From the NCBI GenBank assembly GCA_933228675.1, contig OW121744.1:57617775-57681774 (forward strand): DNA of 64,000 nt. The letters are read 5' to 3'. The DNA is from Stomorhina lunata (taxonomy: Eukaryota; Arthropoda; Insecta; Diptera; Rhiniidae). The position numbers were made by a program, and so were the translations under genes. Below are positions 1 through 12,300 of this stretch, in pieces (the stretch's first letter is position 1; each line of letters starts with the position of its first letter). The notes under the pieces were generated by a model. The model did not search any database and had not been told where the DNA came from. It was given only the letters and a program-made list of their open reading frames with translations.

Positions 1-352
1 AAAAAACTATTTTCACCCTTTTTTACCCATTATCGGACATAGTTTCAAAAAAGTACCAAACACCTGTCCGTTTATTTTCATAGCTGTTTAAAACGTAATT
101 TAAATTTTGTTTCTATACCTATTACTTAAGGAGATATAGCGTTTTCGATTTTTTCTCCTTTTTACCCGTTTTTACCCTCTTAGAGGCAAAGGTTCCAAAA
201 GTCCCTTCTTCTTCGACCTATACATCAAAAAAGATACCCACTGTCCAAATTTTATCAAAATCGTTAGAGCCGTTTTCGAGATAGTCATTCTATATATATA
301 TATATATATATATAAAAACATACAATTATTGCTCGTTTAAGAATATAAGATT
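1..352. repeat. Helitron-like dispersed repeat, copy A (partial)
   Basis: Matches 44195-44548 directly and 3399-3760 in reverse, ending in a TA microsatellite (about 290-314) and the shared edge ...CTCGTTTAAGAATATAAGATT. The left part is cut by the window. It has no coding capacity. Confidence 0.85.
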
Positions 353-1030
353 CGAAAAGAATTTTAGGATGGGCTACTTTTGGTAAGAAATTTAAAATGA
401 ATTGTACTCGGCGTAAATAAACATACTTGATTATTGAAAATGAATTAGAATAAGGCAAAGTTTTTTTTTTAGAAAAATGAATCATTTATTCATGACATTA
501 CAAACATTTTATCTTACTCGGTGACTAAAATTCAAAAAAGACGACATCCTTCTGTGACACGCATATTTTAGACATAATCTAAATTTTCTTCACTTCTAAG
601 TGATGTTTTTTTAAGAACTTTCGGCCAATTTTTGCATATACTCTTCAAAATATATGACAATATTCTACATATAAATTGTTCAGTATTAGTTTCCAGTTCG
701 TACCAGGGGTACCAGTTGGCGAAGGTACTGTTTTCTTTCATTTTGGGGGGAAAAATTGTTACGTTTTCATTTCCAGAAAAAATTGGAAAATTCAAATTGT
801 TTCCGTCAAATTACGCGTTTTTACTTTTGGTGTTTTTTAAAATTTGAAAGTTGACAACGCTGTCCCGTACTCTGTTTTGGTTTAAGTCTTTACTAAATGA
901 GAGAGTAATTTATTTTCCCCTCTTACTCAAAACAATTATAAAGGGTATATTCGGCTATGCCAAATCTTTAATTCCCTTCACCAATGGAGTTCTAAAAGTA
1001 AAGTACAAAATTGAATTTTTCCAATATCGA
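353..1030. other. AT-rich intergenic or intronic DNA, nothing recognised
   Basis: Only short frames without family resemblance. No repeat partner was noticed elsewhere in the window. Confidence 0.6.
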
Positions 1031-1560
1031 TACTTTTATACCCTTCACCACCATAGGTGGTTTGTGCTGATGTATATAACGCAAAGAAATATTGATCTTA
1101 GACCCACCTTTTAGTATGCAAATAGACTTATAATCATTTTCTGAGTTGATTTAACGTTGTCAGTTCGCCCGTCAGTCTAGCTGGACGGCTAGCCGCTGCT
1201 GGCTGGTCCCCCATGTAAAGCTTGTAATCAAAGTACAAAGTACATTCTAAACATAATTTGATGAAATATTGCACAGTCATATCTGGGACCATTGCTATAT
1301 AAAAAAACTGAATATTGCTTACACAGCAGTCACTGTACCAAGTTTCGTTGAAATCGGTCCATATTTGACCATAGCTCCCATACAGACTCTTCTGTCAAAT
1401 GTCACTAAAATGCTTGTAAAAATCATGAAAATGCTCTTAAATCTAAAGAAAATGTCAATTTCATGTTTATCTATTGCACTCATAGTTTTTGTATAAGCTG
1501 TAATCAAATTACATAATTTCGAGACAATCGGTCCACATTTGACCCAAACTCTCATATATG
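1031..1560. repeat. Fragment of a fly dispersed repeat (TTTATACCCTTCACC type)
   Basis: Contains the TTTATACCC...CCATAGG start, a stretch on GTGCTGATGTATATAACGC and the CTAGCTGGACGGC region. These resemble 24985-25383 (GTGCTGATGTATGTAACGC and similar). The 3' hairpin end is not seen, so it is truncated or degraded. Noncoding. Confidence 0.65.
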
Positions 1561-1830
1561 GCCTAATGACAGAAATAGCTTAAATATATCTTAAGAAAAT
1601 GTTTGTATATGACAAAATTTTGCAAGATATGGCCTTAGTGGTGAAGTATATCATATGGGGGCTTGACCTTGACTTTCTTTCCCGGGGTCAAAAGTCAATT
1701 TTTGTAATTTTCCATAGCAAAATAGCGGTATATGCCCATGACTCTTACTTTGTAAGAGTTATAGATCAAACTCAGGGGCATAACTCTTGTTTAATTTTTT
1801 ATTATTATTGTATCTCTAATATCTACTGAA

Positions 1831-2126
1831 TTAAAAATACAAATATGTATACGAAAAACCATGGACTTATTCATAAGTACATTTAGTATATCGAGGGTTT
1901 ATATTCAAAAAGTGCTATCTACAAATTCACAACTTTACAGGAGAGCGAAAAAACTGTTTTTGTCATTAACTATAAGAATTAAAAATACAAATATGTATAC
2001 GAAAAACCATGGACTTATTCATAAGTATATTTAGTATATCGAGGGTTTATATTCAAAAAGTGCTATCTACAAATTCACAACTTTACAGGAGAGCGAAAAA
2101 ACTGTTTTTGTCAATACCATACAAAT
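1831..2126. repeat. 148-bp tandem duplication over a MITE end
   Basis: The segment starting TTAAAAATACAAATATG at 1831 recurs at 1979 almost unchanged. It includes the left terminus of the inverted-repeat element described at 2036-2748, so the element's left end is present twice. Confidence 0.85.
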
Positions 2127-2748
2127 TACAATACCATACAAATTTGGGCTAAGATTTTGTACAAATTAAGTTTTTTTATTAACTCCATATATTTTCGCTT
2201 CTATAGTAGATAGCACTTTTTACGTTTACTAAAGCAAGTAGATAGCATTATTTTAACAAGAAAACAAAAATAAAATAGAACGAAAATTTGAGCTTTTATC
2301 AATATATCACGAATTTTAATTGGAAAAATAAGATTTTTGAATAAAACAAGATTTATTATAATTATATTAATAGAACTCAAGGTATTCTCTTTCTTATATG
2401 ACCTTTATTTGCAATCTGTAAAGGTCAAAGGCCCAGCATATTTTTGAAATCCATGATTACAGTACGTTGTAGAGAAATGTGGTCCATTTTGTTGGTTTAT
2501 CACAAATTGCAATGTATATTTTATAACAATTGTTATTATTTCCACAAATATTTTTAATGTAGATAGCACTATTTTTTGATTATGAAGTAGATTGCACAAA
2601 CACAATTTATAAAAAAAATGTTTTAGAACTATTTTTCTTTCTTAAAATTTGTATGACATATGACAGATAAGCCAAGGAACACGTTTCTATTAAAAACCAT
2701 TTTGGTCAAAAATGTAGATAGCACTTTTTGAATATAAAGCGTCGATAT
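2036..2748. mobile_element. MITE with iterated GTAGATAGCACT motif, copy 1
   Basis: Terminal inverted repeats of about 34 bp: left ATATCGAGGGTTTATATTC, right complement ATATCGACGCTTTATATTC, both followed by AAAAAGTGCTATCTAC. The motif GTAGATAGCACT or close variants recurs internally near 2207, 2241, 2562 and 2713 in both orientations. No coding capacity. A second copy is at 35081-35821. Confidence 0.8.
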
Positions 2749-3398
2749 GTATGGGTGATTTCATTTATTTAAGCATAGGCGATATATTACATAAGAAAAA
2801 GTTTTTGACAATTAAAAATGAGATACGTTGGAAATTTTGGGCGGGTCATGAGCATCCTCACCCCTCATCCGATTTAACTCAAATTTTAAAGGATTTTTTT
2901 TGCATTCGAACCAATCTGCGGGATGGCGTGTAGTGTTAAAATATTTATTTTTAATAAAGACACTTTTATTTATAAAAGTAATTATGTTTTTTGCTTTCAG
3001 ATTAAAATTCCCTAATATATTTGTATTATTATTTCGCTATTTTGCTAGGGAAAATTAAAAAAAAAACAAGTTTTGACCATTGCCCCGGGAAAGAAAGTGT
3101 CAAAAATATTCATTATTACCTTTTTTGAAATTTAAGTTAAGTACAATTTAACAAACATATTTTCAAATTGACCGAAAAATTACATGTTCGCGAAATTTTA
3201 AGATTTTGAATCGTAGGTTCGGCGAAACGGTTAAAAATATCAACACCATTTTTTCTAAGTTTAAATCTCTTATTTGTTTGTTTTATAAAACTGAAACGAT
3301 ATTTTATAGTTTTTAATATTTTTTGAATAAAATTTTCAAAATGATTTTTGAAAACGACCTCTAAAAAAAGAAAGTAAATTAGATAATATTTTGAAAAA
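2749..3398. other. Noncoding DNA with a segment repeated at 5020-5160
   Basis: About 2800-2935 (GGCGGGTCATG, then CATCCGATT...CTCAAATTTT and AAAGGATT) resembles 5035-5150, so both carry pieces of one old repeat. Nothing else was recognised. Confidence 0.55.
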
Positions 3399-3424
3399 AA
3401 TCTTATATTCTTAAACGAGCAATA

Positions 3425-3465
<41 letters not shown>

Positions 3466-4938
3466 GCTATCTCGAAAACGGCTCTAACGATTTTGATAAA
3501 ATTTGGACAGTGGGTATCTTTTTTGATGTATAGGTCGAAGAAGAAGGGACTTTTGGAACTTTTACCTCTAAGAGGGTAAAAACGGGTAAAAAGGGGAAAA
3601 AATCGAAAACGCTATGTCTCCTAAAGTAATAGGTATAGAAACAAAGTTAAAATTACGTTTTAAACAGCTTTGAAAATAAGCGGACAGGTGTTTGGTACTT
3701 TTTTGAAACTATGTCCGATAGGGGGTAAAAAAGGGTGAAAATAGTTTTTTTGGCACCTTTTTAACCCACTCTTATATTTTTAACTAAAGAATATAGAAAG
3801 AAACTTGGTACTGCAACTAATAGATGTAAAAAAAACATGAAACACGTATTTGATACTTTTTTGATTTTGGAGCCAAAATGGGTAAAAAAGGGATAAAATG
3901 ATAACTTAACATCTCCAAAGTAATATGAATAGGAACATTATACATTATGTTAAATGCGTTTTAAAAAAATGTACCAAATTCAATTGGCACCAAAAAAGTA
4001 CCAAATATACATATGGAACTTTTAGAAATTAGGGAATAAAAAGGGGGAAAAATGAGTATTATTTTAAACAAATGAATGTTTGTCTGTATGTATGTTCTTT
4101 ATAGAATAGTAAACTGTGAATTTGATTGTGTTATGCTCTTTAGCGAAGATGTTGCGGATAAGCCGGCGAAGGTTTTAAAGTTGATAAGACTAATTTCCGA
4201 CAGATGGCGCCACTGAAAATTACTAAAAATTAATTAAATCGTAAACTGTACATTTGATCATGCTATGATCTTTAGCAAAGTTGTAGCGCATGAGCAGACG
4301 AAGGCTTTTTAGTTGGTATGAATAATTTCCGACAGGTGGCGCTACAGAAACTTACTCAAAGTCAATTTAATCGTAATCTGTACATTTAATCATGCTACAA
4401 TCTTTAGCAAAGTTATTGCACATGAGCCGACGAAGGTTTCTTAGTTGGTATGAAGAAATTTCGACAGGTGGCGCCACTGAAATGTACTCAAAGTCAATTT
4501 AATCGTATGCTGTACATTTAATCATGCTATAATCTTCAGCAAAGTTGTTACGGATAAGCCGAAGAAGGTTTATGAATTGGAATAAGCAAAGTCCGACAGG
4601 TGGCGCCACAGAAACTACTCAAAATGAATTAAATCGTAAACTGTGCATTTGATCAGACTATAATCTTTAGCAAAGTTGTTGCGCATGAGTCGACAGAGGT
4701 TTCTGTTGATATGAATAATTTCCAAAATTATTCAAAATGAGTTAAACTGTAAACTATGCAAACTATGTGTTGGTCGGACAAAATAAATCAAATAATTCAA
4801 AACCAACTGAATATTTCTACAATGTCTTTCCTCTAAATTTATTTTAGCACTTTATAATATAAAATATATAAAAACTTTAAAATTTTCCTCAAAATGCTTA
4901 TCATAAAGCTCCGAGCAAGGCTCGGTCTACCAGGTACT
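3399..4938. mobile_element. Helitron/Helentron-like nonautonomous element, copy B
   Basis: Bounded by TCTTATATTCTTAAACGAGC on the left and by a perfect hairpin, CCGAGC-AAG-GCTCGG at 4912-4926, followed by TCTACCAGGTACT on the right. The same limits bound the inverted copy at 43056-44548. It contains a TA microsatellite (3429-3461) and five tandem units of about 132 bp. A 5' TC, no terminal inverted repeats and a 3' hairpin are features of Helitron or Helentron elements; the 3' end does not show the classic CTRR. Class assignment is inference. Confidence 0.6.
4110..4760. repeat. Five tandem units of about 132 bp inside the Helitron-like element
   Basis: The marker CTTTAGC/CTTCAGC occurs near 4138, 4270, 4402, 4534 and 4665, spaced 131-132 bp. 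Each unit includes GGTGGCGC(C/T)AC and a GAAGGTTT-type segment. Mirrored at about 43240-43860 in the inverted copy. Confidence 0.85.
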
Positions 4939-5680
4939 CAGCTATTAAGTAGGTCAAAGAGTTGCAAACCATGTTCGGAGTTTCTTTATTCTAAAGTGTT
5001 AATAATGAAAAGGTTATTGAAAATCAAAGAAAAAATCAGGTAAATTCTAGGCGGGTCATGGTTACTATCTGCTATCATCCGATTAAGCTCAAATTTTCAA
5101 AGGATTATTTTTTTTATCAATTTGAACCAAACAGTGTGTTGACGTGAAACAGGAAGTTATAGTTAATTGGCACCCTAATGTACTTTTAACACTAGAAAAA
5201 TAACAATATTTAATTCAATGTTAAAATTAGCACCACGTAAAATTAACGTACTATGAAATTTTTCCTAAATCGCTTCTGTTATTGTGGTAAAATTTGTGTT
5301 AATGTTTCTTGAATTGAATTTCACTCCTTACTGTGCAGTGAAAAATTATGTTAAACGTTGCCGATCTTGAATAAAACTTCACCTTTTTTTACTTTTGTGC
5401 TAGCTACAGGAGGTTTACTTTTTATTTTTTTTATTTTTTGTTAAATCCCAAGTGTTCCGTGATAAATCAAATTTTACTCTTAAAGCTTTTCGTATTCCAG
5501 CCCTAAGAGTACTTCAACGACAAATAATGCTTTGTTTATATTTATGCCGTTGATCAAAAACTATTGGAAAAATCACTTGTTGAATTTGGAACCATTAGGT
5601 CACTGGATGATCGTGTAGTAACAATAATAAAAAAAGCTACACATCAAATTTACGTATGTTAGCCTTCTAGGGTTAAGGAT
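4939..5680. other. AT-rich noncoding DNA, nothing further recognised
   Basis: Apart from the 5035-5150 segment shared with 2800-2935, no feature stands out. No candidate terminal brp exon was seen here on the minus strand. Confidence 0.5.
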
Positions 5681-6062
5681 CTACACCATTTTTAATTGTA
5701 ATTGAGAAATTTTCAAATTGAATTGAGAAATTTTCAATTGAAATTGAGAATTTTCAATTGAAATTGAGAAATTTTTAATTAAAATTGATACTTTTCAATT
5801 GAAACTGAGAAATATTCAATTGAAATTGAGAATTTTCAGTTGAAAATGAGAATTTTTCAATTGAAATTGAGAAATTTTCAATTGAAATTGAGAATTTTTC
5901 AATTGAAATTGAGAATTTTCAGTTGAAAATGAGAATTTTTCAATTGAAATTGAGAAATTTTCAATTGAAATTGAGAATTTTTCAATTGAAAATGAGAATT
6001 TGTAAATTGAAATTAAGAAAATCCCAATTGAATATTCTCAATTTCAATTGAAAATGGTGTAG
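5681..6062. repeat. Minisatellite flanked by CTACACCATTTT inverted ends
   Basis: Degenerate tandem units of about 21-23 bp built on TTCAATTGAAATTGAGAA, itself partly palindromic. The block begins CTACACCATTTT and ends AAAATGGTGTAG, a 12-bp inverted repeat, suggesting a mobile unit that carries its array. A related block without the right end is at 15054-15480. Confidence 0.8.
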
Positions 6063-6273
6063 TATGAACTACTACTAAATTGAATGTTAAGGAACTTCAA
6101 AAAGTTTTCTGAAAGACTTCGAAACAATAAAACTTTTAACCCACATTTGCAGCGAAAGTTCAACGATTTCTAAAATTTAAGTTAAATGAAAAATATTCCA
6201 AATACAATTATCAACGGTTTAATATTTGTTGTGGAAAAGCTGCAATTAAAATGTCACAAAAGTAATAACTTAC

Positions 6274-6337
6274 ATCTTGTTGTTGCTGCTGTTGTGTTTG
6301 TGCTTGTTTGACTTTTGCTTGGGCAATCTTTAAGGCT
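6274..6337 (-). CDS. brp: brp penultimate coding exon
   Basis: Encodes ALKIAQAKVKQAQTQQQQQQD and ends at a strong GAT/GTAAGT donor. In Drosophila the protein continues for about ten residues in a terminal exon needed for vesicle tethering. No matching exon was found in 1-6273, so it presumably lies left of the window. Confidence 0.92.
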
Positions 6338-9300
6338 CTGAAATTGAAGGCAGAAGAAAGAAAAAAGATACAAATAAATTAATAAAAATGTTCAAACATT
6401 CAATAAAAAAGAAAACGAAATGAAATGAAAGGAGTGCAATAATTAAATTTGTTTTTGATAACATACTGTTGCAAGTCCATAATTGTCTTCTCCTTGGCAT
6501 TCTGTTCTTCTTGGGACATCTGTACCAATTTGAGTAATCGTTCTGTTTCCGCTGTTGCCTTTTTGTGTTCTTCTTTTGTGTTTTGCAATTCTTTGATGCA
6601 ACTGTAAAGTGAATTTTAAATGTTTGTAAGTATAAATTATGTACGTATATGTGTGTGTGTGTGTGTGTGAGAGTGCTTGAAATAAATTTATGTTAAACTT
6701 ACGCTTCCAATTGTCTTTGTGTTTCCATGAGTTTTTTGTTGAGTTCTCCAGCAGCAGCTGCACCACCTCCTTGAGCTTGTAGTGATTTTTCTAATTGATC
6801 CACCTGATCTTTTCGTTTGCGCAGTTGGACATCGAATTCGACCATTTTCTTTTCTTTCTCTTCAATATCTTTGCGTTTGGCTTCGATTTGTTTGCGTTGT
6901 TCTTCGATGATTTTGCGCTCACTTTCGACCGCCTTGGCTTGATTATCGATTTGATTGCGTATTTCTTCCAATTGCTTTTGTTGTTGTTCCAGTTGTTGTT
7001 TTTGTGCTTCGCTGGCGGCAGCGTTGGCTCCTCCCGCTTGGCTAATCTGTTGTATTTGTTGCTGTAGTTGTTGTATTTGTTGTTGGGCAGCTTGTAATTG
7101 TTTCGCTTGTTCCTGGTTGGCAACCTTAAATTAAATTTTATTAAATTGTTATTGAAATATGTATTTGTTTGCCAAGACTCTAATCATACCTGACTCTTTT
7201 GTAGTTCTTCCACCAAAATTTCCAATTGCTGTTGGAATTGATCTCTTTGTGTTGTGGCAGCTTGAAGTTCGGTTTTGACTTTCTCCAGTTCTTGGTTGAG
7301 TTGTTGCAATTCTTGTGTATTCGCAGGTGCTTGTTGTTGTTGTTGCTGTTGTTGTTGTTGTGCTTGCTGTTGCAACTGTTGTTGCATTTTCTGCATTTGA
7401 GCATGTTGTTCCTTAATATGCTGATCCATCATCTGGAAAGGGTTTATTTTGTTTAAGAGAAAACAATATAAAACAAATGAAATAAAATCTTACCTGTATA
7501 CGTTTATGCATCTCCTGGGCTGCCTTATCTGCCATATCCGCCTTGTTCTTTTCAGCTTCGATAACTTTGCGCCATTGTTCCATTTCTTCTCGTGATGCTC
7601 CACCCTGAGCGGCTGCACCTGCCGCCTGTATTGCTTTTTCTGATTCTTGCAATTTCTGTTGCAACATTTGAATTTCTTTCTGCATTGCTTGTATTTCGGC
7701 TGGTGCTGCTGGTGCCACGGGTTGTCCATTGCGTAATTTGCGATTTTCTTCTCGTGCATTTTGGAGTTCGGCTTCGGCGTTTTGAAGTTCTTTTTGGAAG
7801 TTCATAAGGATTTCCTGGCTCTTTTCCAATTGATGCACTAATTGTTCCCTTTCAATTGATAGCTGTTTGCAATCCGCTTCTAGCTGTTGCATATGTTTTT
7901 CGAGCTGTGGATGAGGTTTGTCGGCTGCTCCATTGCGAGCAGACTGTCTTAGAGTTTCCTTTTCAGCTTCGGCCTTTTCGAGGCGATCATGAAGACGTCC
8001 CAATTCAGCAGACATACGTTCGAATTCAATGCGAGTGGATTCGTTTGTTTCCTGTTGTTTGGCCAAATGCATTTGGGCCTTTTCAAGTTCTTTAGCCAAA
8101 CGTCCTGCTTCCAATTCGGTGGCATCTCGAGATTGTAAGGCCTTTTCGAGACGATCTCGAAGTCTGTCAATTTCTTGGCGTTCACCCGCCGACATTGCAG
8201 ACGTGCGAACTGAATCAGCAGGACTAATGGCAGAGGCTTGTTGTAATCTCAGGCGTTCTACTTCCTTTAGAAGCTTCTCGTGTTTGTCTCTAGCTTTCTC
8301 GCGTTCAATATGGGCTCTCTCCAATTCGCTACGTTGTTTCTCTTGGTTGGCCAAAAGTTTGGCAACTTCTCCTTTGGAAAGTTCGAGTTGCAATGATGTT
8401 TCGTGCAGTTTGGATTCCATGGTAGCAATTTCGTTTTCGATCTTTTCATATTTGTCCTTGTATTTTTCAAATGTTTCCGATTCGTATTGGGACTTGCCTC
8501 GTATTGTCTCCAGTTCCATAAGGGTCTTGTCAAGTTTTTCTCGCAAACGTTCATTTTCTTCCTTAAGACGTCGAGTCTCTCGTCCAAATGTATCGGTATC
8601 TTGTAGCTTCCTAAGCTCTGTCTGGCTCTTTTCATAGCGATCTCGCATTTTTTCGAGTTCGATGGCATAGTGGGCACATTCGTCTTTGGCAGCTTCAACA
8701 CTGGCGCTGGCCTTGCTTTGAGCAGCATGAGCTCGCTCCAACTCATAACTGACGCGCTCCAGCTCGGATTGCAGGTGTTCCTTCTCGCCCTGAGTACGAC
8801 GCAGATCCGTTTGTATTTTGTCATAGCGTTCTCTATGATGCTCAAGCTCTGCTCGTGCATTATCCTCACATTCCTTGGCACGACTAAGTTGAAGAGCTGC
8901 TCTATCACAGGCTTCTTGCAAACGAGTGCTTTCCTCTTGAAGCTTGCGTAAATCTTCACGTGCTTTTGAAGCTGCCAATGAAGAACGCTCTGCTTCCACT
9001 TCCAAACGAGCACGATCTGCTTCAGCTGTATCACAACGTGATTGAAGGCGATATATTTCATTCTGAGCACGATCGTATTTCTCCAACATCTTCTCAAACT
9101 CTTTATTAGAAGTGTCCTTTTCGTCAATGAGTTTTTGACTGGCATACAGAGCCTTGTCCAGTTTCTCCTTGAGTATTTCCACTTCGGTAACAGCATCATC
9201 ACGCTCCATCTATTAAAAGAGATTCACATAAATATCATGCATTTGAAAGACATTTCAGAATAAATATTTCAATAACTCTAAGGGCAGAGGTGACAATTTT

Positions 9301-12300
9301 GTTTAAGCTACAACTAACAAACAGCCAATTGTTTTGAAGTAATCATGCATTTCTTACTTCTTTCTTTTTGTTTTGGTTTCAGACTTCAAACTTGTTATTG
9401 AAAGTTTTTGTTGGGCTTCTACAAGCGTTTTTTTAATCGTTAGTATAGAATTACCTGTAATTTTTGTTGTATGGCATGTGATTTTTCATAACGTTCTTTG
9501 AGTACCTCCAAATCGGTTTGCATGGCTTCTCGGTCGCGTGCTGCTTTCTGAAGCAGTGTTTGTGATGATTCGGAACGCTCTTTCAGCGTCTCTAACTCAT
9601 CGGAGAATTGATCACGTTCCTTCTGGACACGTGCCAGTTGTATCTACATTTTGGGTTTTATTAGATTTTTAAATAACAGTTATGTACAACGTTAATTTAA
9701 ATACAACATTAATACATATGTTATTTGTTATATAACTAGTAAGTATATAGCATTATTATACATTAGAGAAGTTAGAATTGTTAGAATAGAGAGAGATGGA
9801 TAATTTTACAATAGCATACAGTCACTCAAATTACTGTCCCAGTGTTTTTAAGTTCTTTACGTATATGAGTGTCACAGCAAAGCTGTTGGCTCAATCTCTC
9901 TGATATTTGGTATTATTGTATATTGGACCAGTGTTGACAATTGTAATTAAAAAACATCATTTTGGTACTTACCGCTAATTAAAAAAAGATAAAACGAAAA
10001 AAAAAAAATTTATTGGGACGGCTTTTTGACTTTAGATTTATTTGCATATTTAATACTATTTTCTTAATTTAATATTTTGAACAGCCTTTTTTCGAAGTAA
10101 AAACAGCTTCTATACGACGCGTTGTAAGCTTCCACCGCATCTGCCCTCAGTTCATCTAAATTACCACGGGTTCCGACAACACCTCTCTTAAGAACGCCAC
10201 AGAGGTCCGCCATGGGGTTAAGATCGGGTTACTGGGGCGGCTAATCAGTTTTTGTGTTAGTTTGGTTGTGTTTTTGAGGTCAAGAATATTAGAATCCAAA
10301 TTTTTCGCAGATAACAAGGAGATTGGTGGCTAAAACATTAGCGGATCTTAACATAAATAAGTCTCCTGGGCCGGATGGCATACCAGTATTGGTCTTGAAG
10401 CAGTGCTCTTCGACGTTAGCTCGTCCATTGGCCAACTTTTTTAGCACCTTATACCAGGCCGGTGAGTTTCCAATGGGTTTCAAGCTTGCTTATGTAACGC
10501 CAATCCCCAAAAAAGGTGAGGCTAGCCCAAAAATTACAGCCCAATAGCAATTTGTTCCGCGCTTTCTAAAGTGATGGAAAGTATGGTAAACTATCATCTA
10601 GTTAAATATTTGGAGTCTAATAACCTACTAAACGACCGGCAATATGGATTTCGTAGGGGCCGATCTACGGGTGGTGTACTAACCATTCTATCGGAAAAAT
10701 GGTGCCGTTCTGTTTACCGTTTTGGCGAAAGTAAAGTTATAGCTTTCGATAAGGCGTTCGATAGAGTGCGCCATGGAGCACTTCTATCAAAACTTACTTC
10801 TATCAAAACTTACTTTTACTTTTGGTGTAGGTAACAATTTCTCTCGGTTTATATCGAGCTTTCTCAGAGATCGCACTATAAGAGTTGCTATAGATGGGAT
10901 ATCGTCCGACGAGTTCAAGATTAATTCAGGGGTAACACAAGACTTCATTCTTTCTCCTACGATAAAATATCAAATTGGGGTTGTTTAAATAGGGTCGATT
11001 TCAACGTTCGTCGATTTCAACGCTCGAAAGACCCAGAGTTGTGTGTTAACACATAAACACTTTACGAACGATGTTGCATCATCTCTAATTATAGGTGGTA
11101 ATAATATTGAGGAATCAGAAACTTTTGATGTTCTAGGCATGAAAATTCAGTCTCATGTCCGTTGGACTAATCACGTTTTTCAAGTATCGAAAAAAGCATT
11201 CTACTATAATGGGATGTGCTCAACTGAAATTAAGGATCTTGTTGCTGAAACCCGTACATTTCTTCTCTGCACACGCAACTCAACAAGGGTTCATCCCTTT
11301 GTGGTCGATTTTCCAGTGGATCGCACTATAGAGAAAACTCGTTTTTTAGCCGCACAGCACGAATGCGGAATAAACTTCCTGCATCAGTCTTTCCCTCTAA
11401 TTATGATATCCAAAGGTTCAAATCGAATATTCAAAAACACTACTCCCTATATCCTCCTTCCCACAACCTATTTTCACCACAATGCATATGCATATTTAGG
11501 GGTCATCGCCTGAGTTTTGGTCCAATACAAAAAAAGAAAGGTGTTGTCTTAATCCCTATTAATTTCGATAAACTGAGGGCAGATGTGTTGGAAGCTTACA
11601 GTGTAAATGTTTAGTAGAGAGTATACCGCGTCGTATAGAAGCCGTTATTAGCGAATAAAGGCTATACAAAATATTAAATTAAACATTAAATATGCAAACA
11701 AAACTAAAGTTTATTTATTTTTTATTAACGGTAAGTATCACAATGATGTCATAATTGTCAACACGAGTCTAAAACAGGGTAAGGATTTGAATACTCATTT
11801 CACACATTTACTCATGTGCAAAAATTCCTTTTCATTAAAATCTCGCACACAGTCATGGGTACTAACAAATTTTTCTTGTACATTCATCTCTTACTCGTGT
11901 TGACAAGAGTAAACTTTTTCTACACAAGTCACGATCAACTAAAAAATGAAAACCACATTTTGTGCGCCACTCACAAAAAATATTTTACACGACTAGCGCA
12001 CGACTTGCCCGTGAGTGGCACATTAGAAGAAATATTAACTAAATTTCTGCTTTGTTAAAGAAAAGACAAAAACAAAAATACAAGAACAAAACAAAAAAGT
12101 TTTCGGCTGTGTTAGGTTTAAGAAACACAGCGGGAAATATCGCAAGGCCTTTAAACGAAAGTGCATAGAAATACATATACATAGGAATTTTTAATATTTT
12201 GATATTTTGTTTTTGATATTTTGAAAAAAATGATTCAATCTGTTTTTTATTTATCCAAAACCGCATTGATAAATAAAAAATATTACATTATTTATTTTTC

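Noticed and set aside
851..1114. 87-codon plus-strand frame
   Set aside because: Covers a noncoding dispersed repeat; composition is hydrophobic AT-rich with no domain.
1..6273. Terminal brp exon (tail ending FLKSFF)
   Set aside because: No minus-strand match with an acceptor was seen; it is probably outside the window, but a very short or diverged exon could have been missed.
7060..7100. Apparent single-base frameshift in the Q-rich brp exon
   Set aside because: It came from my misreading of a line boundary; rechecking the bases and open frames shows continuous coding.
7180..7456. Asn/Ser-rich and Leu-rich frames beside the polyglutamine exon
   Set aside because: Frame-shifted or antisense readings of the CAA/CAG run.
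8029..8637. 202-codon open frame antisense to brp
   Set aside because: It overlaps the large brp exon in reverse; openness follows from Glu/Lys/Leu codon bias and its Ser/Phe-rich product matches nothing.
8267..9202. 311-codon frame on the brp strand, out of phase
   Set aside because: Shifted shadow of the coiled-coil exon; the product is Asn/Lys/Trp-rich with no domain, and the true frame is unambiguous.
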